64,000 nucleotides of DNA from contig LR990048.1 in NCBI GenBank assembly GCA_905147135.1, positions 4,076,563 through 4,140,562 on the forward strand, given 5' to 3'. Below the pieces are notes generated by a model. It did not search any database, was not told the origin of the DNA, and was given only the letters and a program-made list of their open reading frames with translations. Below, one piece after another: positions 49,692 to 61,825 of this stretch (position 1 is the stretch's first letter; each line of letters begins with the position of its first letter). This stretch comes from Blastobasis lacticolella. Its lineage: Eukaryota > Arthropoda > Insecta > Lepidoptera > Blastobasidae. A program made the translations under genes and the position numbers.

Positions 49692-50553
49692 CACACATAT
49701 TATTCTTGCGTACACACCAACTCCGCACACACACTAACGGGTACTATCATCCTTGCATAATCGAATAGAAAACAATTATTTATACAATTACCTATACTTT
49801 TTTACGTTGTTTTAGATCGGATTTAAATTGTTGTTTGGACCTATGAAATATATCCAGTTCGTTAAAATATTTATTATAGGTACGTGGCAAGCGTAGGGTT
49901 AGACCGTTTAATGCATAGTTTGTGCGAGCGGCCGGAATATGGAACAACTGCGTCTGCCTAGTACGTTTTTGAGGCGCACGCAAACACAGAAGTTTGTTTA
50001 CAAGCGCCGGACAATCCAGTGCTCCAGAACAAATATCGTGCAATAACGTCATGTCGAGGATACGACGGCGCTCTCCTAAAGTAGGCAGATTATATCTGTG
50101 ACAGGACGATTCGTAGTTTCCGTGCTCCGCATGAGATTTGTAGTTTAAATATTTAATCAATTTCATTTGGATACGTTCCAGAGCATGTTCATGAGTAGCA
50201 TAATGGGGATTCCAGACAGAGCTAGCGTATTCCAGGATACTTCTCACGTAGGAGTAGTACAGCACCTTGATGCATTCAACATCTGTAAACGGCCTCGTGA
50301 CTCTCACCACGAAACGTAGGTTTTTATACGCTTTGTTGGTTATGTACTCATAGTGAGATGTAAATGTTAGCTTGGTATCAAGGATAACGCCCAGATCTTT
50401 GATTTGAATTTCCCGTTTTATGTTTATGCCATTAAATTTGTAGTCGTATTTGATAGGAGATTTTCGTCGGGTGAAAGTCGACCACAGCACATTTATCAAC
50501 GTTGAGCGCAATTTTATTAGCGTCATAGTACGAGCATAGTCGTAATATAAAAT
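49598..50553 (-). mobile_element. 5'-truncated non-LTR retrotransposon, minus strand
   Basis: Homology with block A breaks at 49597 and resumes at 50554. The minus-strand frame 50565-49792 encodes the C-terminal part of a LINE ORF2: QIKDLGVILDTKLTF, SYVRSILEYASSVWNPHY and the downstream KRTRQTQLF region, of CR1/Jockey/RTE-like type. The catalytic RT core is missing. Its 3' end faces left and finishes in the (TA)n microsatellite. Confidence 0.75.
49628..49690. repeat. (TA)n / (CA)n microsatellite
   Basis: A run of TA dinucleotides with short ATTT and ACAC edges, at the 3' end of the inverted LINE fragment. Confidence 0.85.
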
Positions 50554-51634
50554 GATATACGTCAAAATAATTATGCATTATTTCTACATGGGGATTAAGT
50601 GAGATAAAATGAAATACGATTTAAATAACTTTCGTTTAATTAAGTAACAAAATAAGTACTCTCTACACATAGTATTCTGGCAGCGTTGCAACAAATGTTA
50701 CAAAATTGTGTTGTATATTTACCTATTTATAGTAAGTACCTCATTTAAAAGAACGTTTTAAATAAATATTATTACTAACAATGAAAGGATTATATCCTAA
50801 ATTAAAATAATAATTAATTTACTTAACTCACTATTTATAGTCATCGTCGTATTTATACAACGTATAAAGAAAAGCAAATATGAGTAAATAATAAGGTGTT
50901 CATGAAAATATTCGGGAAAATAAAAATAATTAAGCTTAATAAGTAAATTTTAAACATGTTTGCATCTTCATTCATTTTATTCTAGTAGCAGTTGTACATT
51001 GTAAACTCATCTAAGATCGTAGATGTTATAGGTAACAGATAATGTCCAATTCCGTTGCTATTTCGCTTATAAATAAATAGCCATATACTTATATATTATA
51101 ATTTGACGATGTTCTATCACATTATGTTTATGGAAGGTAGTACAACCTCGGCCCTGCCGATAAACACTCGTAGCTTATAAAAAAATTATCTTACACTTAC
51201 TAGGACGATTTTTCTCACTGATTCATTTAGGTACGTTTTAGTAATAACACATTTTGAATCAACTTAGAATATTATCAAACAATTGGAATAAGTTATTCTT
51301 TTATAGTCTATTAATGTAACTATATCTAGAGTATTATCTATCTATAAGTATATCACTGTAAATGATCACAGATCATTATATTTTGAGAATCTAAGTAACA
51401 ATGTCCATTAATAGTACAAAAATGCATTTCAAACAGTTTTAAAATGTATACATTCACAAGTACCTAGTAGTATTATACCTATTTGTCATTACCATTGTCA
51501 AAGTATTTAACAACCAGCTTACTAATACACTTCTTGTATAATAAATATAAAATTGGTGTATCGAATTCGATACACACAAGGTGTATTCAGAAGTACCTAC
51601 TCGTATAGCGGTAGTGGTACATTTTAATCTAATG
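50554..51634. other. Conserved intergenic part of the duplication
   Basis: Aligns with 25231-26296 over its full length with few changes; no ORF or known repeat. It includes the perfect 18-mer palindrome TGTATCGAATTCGATACA (51558; also at about 26220). Confidence 0.5.
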
Positions 51635-51855
51635 TTGTCATTACTGGTTAATTTTAGCATTTAATTATATAAATAATAAAACTCATAAAGCAATAAAATC
51701 ATAGAGCACCAAACTTCTGCGTTGTCATCAATTAATATATTCATTCATGATTAACGTGCATTGTGTCATAAACGCACTTTTCCATGATAATTATTACGTA
51801 TTGTATCATTAATATAATATTTGTGTGCAATCTCAAACATAACAATTACAAAAAC

Positions 51856-54800
51856 TTACAACAGTTTGGTTTCTTTGTTGATTTCCTTCAATTCCTTGCC
51901 CTCGATTATAACGTCATTGTCTACAATGTTTAATTTATTGAAAACTTCATCGTCTTCGTATAATGATCCTTGGAGATCCATTTGTATTTCTTTAAAACTC
52001 TTCCCTTTAGTCTCTCGGACCATGGCCACTGAGAACACAGCACCGCCCAATGAAATGGCTGCAAATATCCAGAATATACCACAATATCCCGAAGCGTCTT
52101 TGACGATTTGGTATCCCCTTGCAACGAAGAAGTTCAACAATGCGCCGAATATGGAAATAGATGTCATGGCAACGGCTTTAACATTTAGTGGGAAGATTTC
52201 CGCTGGGACCACGACGATGATGGACTGGTAGCCCAGAGTGGATATGATGTTTGAAAGGAGGATGCCGGTGAAAACTATGAAGTCGTAGGAGGCCAGCTTG
52301 TCGCGGTCGATGCTGACGGCTTCCAATAAGAAGAAGTAGAGTCCAACGAAAAACAGAGCGACGAAATTGCCGAAGTAAGAGTAGATCAGCAGAGGGCGAC
52401 GGCCGACTTTATCAGCTAATAGTGATGATATTACCGCTGAAATGGAAAATAAGAAACACGTTAAGACTCTTTAAAGAAGAGTTAATAGTCAAAGTCTAAG
52501 GCATTTATTTGTGACACAATAAGACGTTAATAATAGCGACGGGAAAATTACAGCACTACACTAAATTTTATTAAACACAGTATTTTATTAAAATTAGCTA
52601 CATGGTTACGAAATAATTACATCCTGCAATCTCTGCGTAAATAGCTATAGGCACGGTTACGCGCCACGGTCGGTAAAGCCTTGGAAAAGATAATAGAAAC
52701 AATCATTTCATATGCAGACTCGCACCATTAGGATAATTTGTGAAATAAACAAAAACCATTTCAGAACGATTGACGAGACGAGCGAGCGAGGACGTGCGTG
52801 TGTTTGTCATAAAATACAAGTTCCGTCATGAGCAAAGTACTGGCATGAGCGAAAAAACAATTAGTGGTGTTTAGGTCTACTTAATACTTGAAGAGTCATC
52901 ACCATCTTAGCGTTAATGTCCCGGTTGTGCTTTCCCGTACGCGTACGTCCACTTTGACCATGATCCAGGATTTGGCAGATCAAATAATTACAGTGGAGCG
53001 ACTGCTATCTAACCTCCGTGACCTTGCTACCAGGGAAATCTGACAAGAATGGATCATGGTTGCATTTTCAGTCTCCCGAATATGCAGGTGTTTTCCGTCA
53101 CCGTAAGAGCATCGGTTAGCATTCAACTAATGTACATAACTCAGAAAAGACTCATTGGTACATGGCCACAGTGGGATTCGAATCTGGTGCCTCTCGCTTA
53201 CGAGTCGGATACCTTAACCGTTCGGCCACCGAAGCTCAACTTAATATTGAAGAGTAAACACAGATTAAACAGTAAAAATTGAACAAACTTACCAACTATG
53301 AACCTGACAGCTCCAAATATGATAAGAGCGGCGGTTACATCCATGGTGTTGCTTTCCTTCATGATCATGCCCAGGTATTGCTGTATCACCAGCTGTCCCG
53401 TCATTATTTGAGCCAGTTTCAAGCCTGGAAGAGCAACGACGAATTTTACTATAAACTCCTTCAAACAAGAAGCGCTTTAACAGTTTGTGATTAACATAAA
53501 TCGCTTCACATTATCTTGTGTGGTGAATCCCATTTTCATTTACCCGTATTAAAATAATGCACATCAGCTAGTACGGCTTCGCGGCGTATCTGTCGCGGAA
53601 ACCACAATGAATTTCGGGATTATTTAAAACCTATGTGCTATTTTGACGCCCTGAGTGGTTCAGTAGATTAACATGCCGGTCTGCCACGCCTCTGCGTGAA
53701 TCGAACCCCGGACCTCTGTTCATGGTTCGATTCCCAGAAAAGCAGAAATTGAAACGAAGGATGTTCATTTCTGTTAGGAGTCTGGGTGCAGTATGTATAA
53801 TAAGTATGTATTTAAAAAAGTATATAAGTAGTTTATCAATTATCTAACACCCACAACTCAAGCTTTGTTTACTTTGGGGCTAGATGGCGCTGTGTGAATC
53901 TGTCCAATCATATTTTATTTTGGGCAGTAGCTGTAATGCTGCCCAATTTTATTAAAATCCGTGCAGTAGTTTTCGCGTGAAGGAGTAACAAACATCGTTA
54001 AAAACTTGTGCATTTATAATATTCAAAAGATCACGTATGTTTTGGGTGGATTTCCATATTTTGTTGGTACATAGCTGGGTATTATCTTACCGAATGCGAT
54101 GATAACTGCCTTCCTATACTGCTTCCCTGTAAACAGCTCCTTAGCCGTGGTGGAACGTCGCATGTCATTCCTTACTTCCGATTGCATTCTTAATAACTCG
54201 TCTTCTACAAACTGAAAATAAAATAAGATAAATGTAAACATAAGCTTCAACCTGTTATTTTAATCTGTCTTTGGCTGCATCGTGATATAAAATAAAGATT
54301 ATTATTTATTTATTAACCTTTAGAAAACCTTGCAATCGTACACATTGTGATCGAATGTAGATAAAATTTCGCATTAGTTAAATACAGGATAGCTACGTAC
54401 TGCCTGTATTCGCAGAGAGCCAATACTTAAGTAGTGGGCGCATCCACAATTACCTACATATACAACAGAAACACACTATTTGATTAAAATATAAATAGTT
54501 GTTGATGAACAGTGAAAGGATTTCTCTCGAGGCCAACGCACTAGACCGTCTTGGTGTCCAATTCTATATAAAATAAAAATAATTAAATAAATATAATGAG
54601 AAAAATTCCTTTAGATCCAGAATTTCTGGCCTCCGTGACCCTGTTAACAGGGGATCCTGACCACATTGGATCATGGCTACATATTCAGTTGCCTGAATGT
54701 GCAGGTGTTTTCCCTCACCGTAAGAGCATCGGTTAGTATCCGATTTGTCGGTGGTGTCCAATTCTATAAATTCCTCAACAATCCATCAATTATATACTAA

Positions 54801-57800
54801 TTATTATTTAGGAAAACTAAGCAGCCTACCTGTTAGTATATAATGACAATGAAGGGGATGATTAAGAGTAGATAATACTGAAAATGATAAAACAGTAAAA
54901 GAAGACAAAATAACTCACTTTCTCATCTTTATACCCTCGCAGTTTAACCATGACTTCCTTAGCGGTTTGAACTTTTCCCTCTTTCAACAGGTAGTACGGC
55001 GACTCTGGTATCCATAAGCAGGCGATGAAGTATACAAGCGGCATTCCCAGAATTATGTAGTTGAGCACGTCGTAGGTAACAAAAGGTCCAATTGTCATCA
55101 TTAATAGGCTGCCGAAGTTGAACATGAACCTCGATACCAGTGATAGGGCTCCCCGGATCTCCTTGTCAGCTATCTCGGCTGCGTATATCGACATAGCCTG
55201 TCGAGACATTATGGAGCAGTTACAGTATTGCAAATGGTAAAGTATAAACTGGCATTGGCATTTCAACCATAATGTACTTATATTTTATATGTATTTAACT
55301 GCTGTAAACTGTAAAATGAACTAATAAATAAATAAACACAGAGGCTGCAATACAGTTGCGATATTTTTGTTTGATTAAAATATATTTAAACTTCGCAGCA
55401 GCAAGCAAGATGAGTGAACTGTGTAGCTCATTAGGTAAAAAATATTATGTCCTATTAATGTTATTAAAAAAAGTAGGTTATTTCTAGAAGAGACTACTGA
55501 ATATTCCGAAAATTAAGACTCATGTTGACTCTCACCCCAAATATCAGTACAAACTACTAGACATAAATTGCTAAAAATATTCCACTCTTACCACATTGAA
55601 CATGCCAGTCGCGAGACCCCACAGGAACTTTGCACAGTACATCAGCCAGGCTTTCATGGCGAAGGTGATGATTATCTGGAATAAGTCAAAGAAAAGGAAA
55701 GTTAATTTAAAGTCTTGCATTGATGACCTAACAGAGCATGTACAGTCACTTGCAGAGTGAACGGACCCTCCCTGCTGGGGGTACAAATGGGTGTCGCCCA
55801 AGGCGAGCATGTCTGTGCATCTCGCGATCGCAACCTGGGGCTCAATTTCGAAAGGAAAATTGCGGATATGTATACACAAAAATATTAGACAGTGACAAAA
55901 TATTTTTAGCTTTAAGTCCGCCAATGTACTGTTTGTGCATGAAGTATAAATAAATAAATAAAATATTAATTTTATTTTTACCGAGTTTTAATTATAGAAC
56001 AATATTTAATATTAAATTATACATAAAATACAACCCAACTAATATGATGATCAATAAATACTTATACCTACATCCAAATAACATCACAGTGAACAACGAA
56101 CGATTACGTATGCAAAGATTGGAGAGAATTGCAAATCACTGTTTTAAAACTGACAAAGATTACGAGACAAATATCCATTCGTGCCATCCTGTGCTATGAC
56201 CACAGCCATTCAATTCTATATGCATAAGTATAGATCACTCGTCAGAAGCAATTACGAGCTACTGTTTACAAATTATCTCTATTCAGTGTTACCACGACGC
56301 ACAGTAGTCTTCATTATAACTATTTTTAAATGTTTAACAACAAATTACCTGCACTAAGTAGCATATTGGGAAAATGCAGTTATAATGTTATTGTAGGTGT
56401 ATTTCGTAACTCATCGAGAGGGTCGGTAGCCGGGCGGTTGAGTATCCAAAACGTAAGCGAGAGGTACCGGGTCCGAATCCCGCTGCGGCCAAGTACCAAT
56501 GACTCTTTTCTGAGTTATGTACATTAGTTGAAAACTAACCGATGCTCTTACGGTGAGACACAACGTGATGAAACCTGAAAATTCAGGCAACTGAATTTGT
56601 AACCATGATCCAATCTGATCATGATCCACTGGTAGCAGAGTCACGGAGGTCAGACGGTAGTCGCTCCACTGTAATTGCCTAAATGCCAAATTCTGGATGA
56701 TGATTATTCTTTTTATTTCGCAACTCATCGCAATGCGCAGCACGTTGGACATGACAATAAAATGGCAGACATCATGATGACGGCATGCCAATTTGGAAGA
56801 ATCATGATCGGAAAATAAAAATAATTATCTTGGCGTTAATGTTTTCGCGCACGAGGGCCCGGGGTCCGTCATGACCATGATCTAGGATTTCGGAAGATCA
56901 GGTTATTACAGTGGTGCGACTGCCTTCTGACCTCCATGACCCTGCTACCAAAGAAACCTGATATAATTGGATCCTCTTTCATTCATAATTCTTATTTTAT
57001 TTTCTGTCAGAAAACGCGTATCGCCCGCATGGTCACCGCCACAGAGCAGAAAAAAATAATGTTTAGCCAGGTTTCCACTTGAGGACCAAATGGACGAAAT
57101 TTAGATTAAATTCTCCTTAGCGGCAGCAATTGATATAGAGGTCTTCTAAAGGCGGACAACGCATTGGTAGCGCCCCTAGTGATGCTGATGTCCATAGGAG
57201 ACGGTGACCACTTTCCATCTGGCGGTCCGCTTGCCTGTTTGTCTGCTGTATTTCATAAAAAAGGGGTGCTATCCATCGAGGGCCACGTCTATGATATGCA
57301 TGAGCTACAATTGGAACATATATCTGAAGTTATTGGCTCATCAGTCATCATTAGTCCACAATGCTCACTGTTCAGGCCGAGTATCATTGAGGCTACTCGT
57401 ACTAATTGCCACAATAAATATCGGCTTACAACCGCCGGTAGTCAAAGCAAGCGATCACGATAATGTTGACCACTTCATCGAGTGAATGATTTTTCCATTC
57501 ATGTAAGTGATCAAAGCAGGTAATTTTGGTGCCTACCGACGTTTGTTCTAACGTACTTAGATACTCTGCAGGTTTAATCGTCTTTACTTTATTTGTTTAC
57601 CTATGATTTATTTTTTTACGTTTCAAAAGAATTTTCACGCTTCCTACTTGACACTGTCTTAATTATATATAACTAAATGTCAACTAATTTTTGTTAGACA
57701 CCATTAGCCATAAGCAGAACACAAAAACATAGAACATCATCAAAATAATTAATGATGTGATAAATCCGTAAAGATTTTTTTTTTGCAATTTTTGGACATG

Positions 57801-60800
57801 TTCCTAAATTGGACATTTTGCAACTTTGACATTCTACACCTAACCGCTTACATCATCATGTCATACATACCGTGCCGACAGCTGCTGGCAGGGCGCTGCC
57901 GAGGGCGGTGGTCCTCCGACCGAAGCGGTCCGATATGAACCGGCTGATCAGACTGCCTGCCATGAACCCAGGAGACGACGCGGCCGCCATCCATGCCATC
58001 TCGTTCTGAAATGTGAATAAATGTATTGTTATTTGGGATTAGCTCTCGACCTGCGGATGTGATCCTGATCAAAATAACCTGACAAAAATGGGCAACAGGT
58101 GGTACGACTCTGTCAACCTTAAGGAGTCCGCCTGGGTGAGTACCGCCGCCTTATCTATATCCGCCACCAAGCAATAATGGTTACATTGACAACATAGTAT
58201 ACAACAAAGTCGCTTCCTGCCGTGTTTCCTGCAGATGATTTAAACTACGCAAAGGATTTTAATTCAGTTTTCACTATCATATAGAGAATTTATTCTATTA
58301 TATTTAGAAGGTTTATTATAATAGAGTTACCCCGAGAAAATACGTTCAAAACCGGGGCGGGACGTTGTGAATAAATGATCGCGAATTAAAAGGATTTATC
58401 AATATTTTTTAAGAAAAGTCTATTTTTAAATTGAGGAATGTTCAATGACTCTTTCTAGGTAGATATATCACATAAAACCTTACAAACCCCGCCACCTGCC
58501 AACGACCGCTGTCGTCGAGCGAGACCATGGCCGTGGCCTTACACAATACTAGTAAGAATTATCAACGGCAGAAATCGATTCCTGCTATAAGGAGACGGCG
58601 AGACGCCCACGAAAAAAGGGTAACATCATTTATTTATTTATTCATTTATATCACAGTTTTACAGCATATGCATTATTTTTAAAAAGGTTGCATTATTAAG
58701 TTGAAATGCCAATCATGACGTCCTATATCTACTTGTGAGTATTTACCTACTCCTGTATGCCGACCACTCACCTTCATGCTCGTTGATCAAGTGGCACGAC
58801 AAAAATAGGCATGTCAAATCAAACTGGTCGTGGGTGGAAAATTTTGGGAGGTTGTCATGCCACATGACGCCGTGTGAAAATGGGCTGGATCAAACCCATT
58901 TGATATTGCCACTAAATCAAGCCCCATGATATTAAGTGGCAGACACTAGGTTACCAGCAAAATATTCAAACATCAACCATTACTAACACACACGAGTGTT
59001 TAGACATTTAGGCCCGGCCTGGTCAAAGCCCGCGGGCCGAAACAACTGCAGCGGTAAAATTAATATTTTCCTCAGGCGTTTGGGCACGGTTAAAAATATC
59101 CTTAAAATGGTTATAGGACAGTCGGGAAAAAATCGTTTTTAAAATTTATTTTTCAGTTTATTGTACACATGAAACTTTGATGAAAAATACAGAGTAGACA
59201 TAATTTTGAACTGCTGGTTCAAACGCCTGAGGAATAATTATTATTTTAATTAATCAGATGTTTTCAGATGATCAGATGATGGCCCGCGGGCCAAAACTAG
59301 ACCAGGCCGAAACGCCTGAACACTCATTTACACATTCTGTACAAATCGATTTGAAATTTTGTGGTGGTGCAAATGTACTTTCAATAAATGTCAATAATTT
59401 ATTTTAATAAATGAAATTATATCTCGTGATTTACGTTGTATTATCCTATTGATAATATGTAATGAGAAGATAACATAAAATCCCCGTGTTGGTATAATCT
59501 TAGCGTGCAATACTCACTTTTGACACGTAAAAGTTGGTCGAGTTCTCTGAGAATTTCGGCATCACGGGCGCCAGCCATGACGCGTAGCAACCGAAGGTCA
59601 CGGATCCCAATGACACTGAAATCATCATTATGAAAATTTTAGTTAAGAAAGAAAAAATCGTTAATCGTGGATGTACTAAGTACCTATACTTGTTTCAAAA
59701 ATTTGCCGTGTTTTCATATAATTTAACTAGCGGCCCGCCCCGGCTTCGCACGGGTAGTAAACCTTAACAAATTATACACCTGAACCTTCGTCATGAATCA
59801 CGTTGTCTAAAACCGCACTATGTAGTCTGTGTGTGAATACCGCATGAAAATCCGTTTAGTAGTTCTTGAGTTTATCGCGTACAGACTGACAGTAAGACAC
59901 GCCGTGGGACTTCGTGTTTATAATATGAAGTAATTATGTTATACATAAGTATGTACTGAGTAGTGTCCCGTTACAAACAGGACACCATATTACGATCACA
60001 AAAGTTCCAACCGTCTCCTCAACCATTTTAGAGGGAAGGGGGCGACCCGGCTCCTAACGGCCGTATTTCTTGACATTGACTCCCCTCCCGTACGTATCCC
60101 GTGCTGCCTAGATAGCCGAGCGGACTGAGCGGCGAACACGCGACTTTTTTCTAATATTCACATTTTTAAACTCGTGATATCTTTCGAATGGAATGTCTGA
60201 ATTGAATAGTTCAAAAAGTTATATAAAGGTATTTAAGTAGTCGTGAATATGAAGTAATTGATTTTGATAAGGATTAATACCAAGGTACAAATAAAGAGCG
60301 TTTTTTAGCGGTGGCATTTCAATTAAATTTTAAAATAATAAAAGAACACTTATTGTGACATAACTATAATAGTTAGACATATACTGTCCCGACACTTTTT
60401 GTAGATAATGATGTGTTCTGCAAAGTCGTAGTACATTATTTTGTTCTATCATCAATACTTTTTGCAGCGCACGCGATGTAAGGAATTTTTTGGGTATTTT
60501 TCTACACCTTTGGTTACATTGTTCAAATTTTACCAAGGATCCCTAATTTTTTTCAAAATGAAATGAAGCCTATGTCAAATTGGAAGAATGTAGCATTCTA
60601 TTGGTGAAAGAATTTTTTAAATCGGCCCAGTACTTTTTGAGCCTATTCATTACAAACATACAAACATACAAAAATAGGTACAAATCTTTCCTCTTTATAA
60701 TATTAGTGTAGATAAATTAGAAGTGTATATGTAATGATGAACTAATACTTCATGCAATAAAGCTCATTGCGACATGAGAAATATTAAATAATCTGCATGA

Positions 60801-61711
60801 AAATTCCATTAAAATTAGACCCGTAGAAAGAAATAGAAAGCCTTTGTTCAAATGAAGTCAACAAAATTATGCAAGCTCTCGATCCTTATACGTATTTATG
60901 TCAAAATAAACTCTAAACAAACTAAATTATATTTTCTATGTTGAAACTGTCATAATCATTATACTAGGAGACCACATTCATTATTCCCATTGAAAAAGGA
61001 TTTTTCAGACGTTATATGAACAATAGACATACCCACACGGGCGGTTAGACCGCGTCGGTCAACCAGAACAGATTCGAACACAGTGACCGCTCTGTCTGAA
61101 CGATCCCTATATTTAGATTCTGAACATAAGAGTTGATTAAAAACCTTTTACCAGGTCAATTTATATACCTAAACAATTGATGCTCCAAGGAGCACTTACA
61201 TATCAACATATTTTAAAGAAAAAACAGACTCGTTATGTATGTCCGTAGATTTTAACAAAAAAAAACACAGCCACATGCGCCAAACTGGAATTATTTCTGG
61301 TTTATTTTGCCAAAATTAACGGAAAATTACAGACTGTAGTGGCTAGCAGGGTTTTCGTACAAAAAAGTCGTGGTTTCCCGTATTAGCACATTACACATCT
61401 GACAATTTATAAAACTAGCGCTAAGAAAAAAACAAACAAACGCATCAGCATACACTAAGGTACACACACAACGCAAGGTATATAGGTACACAAACTGATC
61501 CTTGTGTTGATACAGCAAACAATATAAAGCGTATGGCAACAAGTAATGAATCACAAATTACACGGAATTAAACAGCATACTTCACTGTCTAAACAAGATA
61601 CAGAATCCTTACGTAAAGTGGGTTACTGATACAATCTAACATCTGGCTCTCTGGGTACTTACAACATGATACTATGAGGTACTGCACTCTCCTGTTGCCG
61701 AATCCCTCCAT
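51856..61711 (-). CDS. Gene C: Tret1-like sugar transporter (MFS/SLC2), complete, inverted paralogue
   Basis: Seen on the minus strand: coding exons 61711-61663 (exon opens at 61713 after a CAG acceptor), 59615-59518, 58005-57871, 55675-55592, 55197-54919, 54211-54091, 53424-53293 and 52436-51856. They sum to 1479 nt, giving 492 residues, with no internal stop. Residues: DRFGRR at 75-80, PESPYYL from 186, QQYLG at 270-274, DKVGRRPLL from 308. The C-terminal PETKG motif of A and B reads RETKG here, a proline loss in an otherwise strongly conserved loop. Same exon lengths and phases (1,0,0,0,0,1,1) as A and B, but clearly more diverged, so an older duplicate. It lies tail to tail with gene B, their stops about 4.7 kb apart. 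Introns hold SINEs, MITEs and LINE tails. Function inferred from family: facilitative sugar (trehalose-type) carrier in the plasma membrane. Confidence 0.92.
52905..53240 (-). repeat. tRNA-derived SINE (family 1) in last intron of gene C
   Basis: Full-length minus copy: tail CATCTTAGCGTTAATG at the left, tRNA-like head (GATTCGAATC, CCTTAACCGTTCGGCC) at 53172-53230. Confidence 0.75.
53740..53910 (-). repeat. Dispersed repeat (family 2), inverted relative to 62525-62690
   Basis: GGGGCTAGATGGCGCTGTGT at about 53877 and the flanking TATACTTTTTTAAATACATA text occur as complement at 62545-62640. A short interspersed family I cannot name. Confidence 0.55.
54618..54745 (-). repeat. SINE (family 1) body fragment in intron 5 of gene C
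   Basis: Only the body is present (TGGCCTCCGTGACC to CCGTAAGAGCATCGGTTAG); the tRNA head is missing. Confidence 0.6.
56408..56705 (+). repeat. tRNA-derived SINE (family 1), plus orientation, in gene C intron
   Basis: Head with GGTCGGTAGCCGGGCGGTTG and box-B-like GGTCCGAATCC, body to GCCAAATTCTGGATGATG. It lies antisense to gene C. Confidence 0.7.
56820..56980 (-). repeat. SINE (family 1) tail fragment
   Basis: Starts TTATCTTGGCGTTAATG and runs through CCGGGGTCC and GATCAGG to GATATAATTGGATC; no head. Confidence 0.6.
57125..57265 (+). repeat. Dispersed lepidopteran-type repeat
   Basis: AAAGGCGGACAACGCATTGG ... TGACCACTTTCCATCTGGCG ... GCTTGCCTGTTTGTCTGC then ATTTCATAAAAAAGG. I recognise this as a common moth interspersed repeat of the 3' end of a LINE or SINE. 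Confidence 0.5.
59014..59309. mobile_element. MITE with long inverted ends in intron 2 of gene C
   Basis: CGGCCTGGTC...GCCCGCGGGCC at the left pairs with GGCCCGCGGGCC...GACCAGGCCG at the right; a second inner pair is CCTCAGGCGTTTG / CAAACGCCTGAGG. Confidence 0.65.
59746..59935 (+). repeat. Dispersed LINE/SINE-type repeat in intron 1 of gene C
   Basis: CTAGCGGCCCGCCCCGGCTT...AAAATCCGTTTAGTAGTTC...CGCCGTGGGACTTCGTG. The fullest of the copies in this window. Confidence 0.65.
60000..61650. other. Rest of intron 1 of gene C, no gene
   Basis: Holds another RTE-like tail at about 60610-60718 (ATCGGCCCAGTACTTTTTGA ... TTTATAATATTAGTGTAGAT) and an incomplete tRNA-like box at about 60109-60150. No coding frame recognised. 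Confidence 0.4.
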
Positions 61712-61825
61712 GGCTGCGGACAAGAACATATTATGTAATTATCTGTTTACCTTTCTATCTATATGTATTTATACGTTACTTGTTATATGAATTTTTGGCT
61801 TAGTCTCACCTATCAATGGCTCACC

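Larger units (their letters stand above)
39854..51634 (+). repeat. Segmental duplication, block B (partner 1-26296)
   Basis: Second copy in the same orientation. The homologous segment must begin left of 39854, since it should include the first coding exon of gene B at 39737; the matching part of A is off the window. It ends about 220 bp from the stop codon of gene C. About 1.5 kb present in A (about 10785-12266) is absent here: the junction at about 47985 fuses a SINE head straight to the tail of another repeat, which suggests a deletion in B. Confidence 0.88.
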
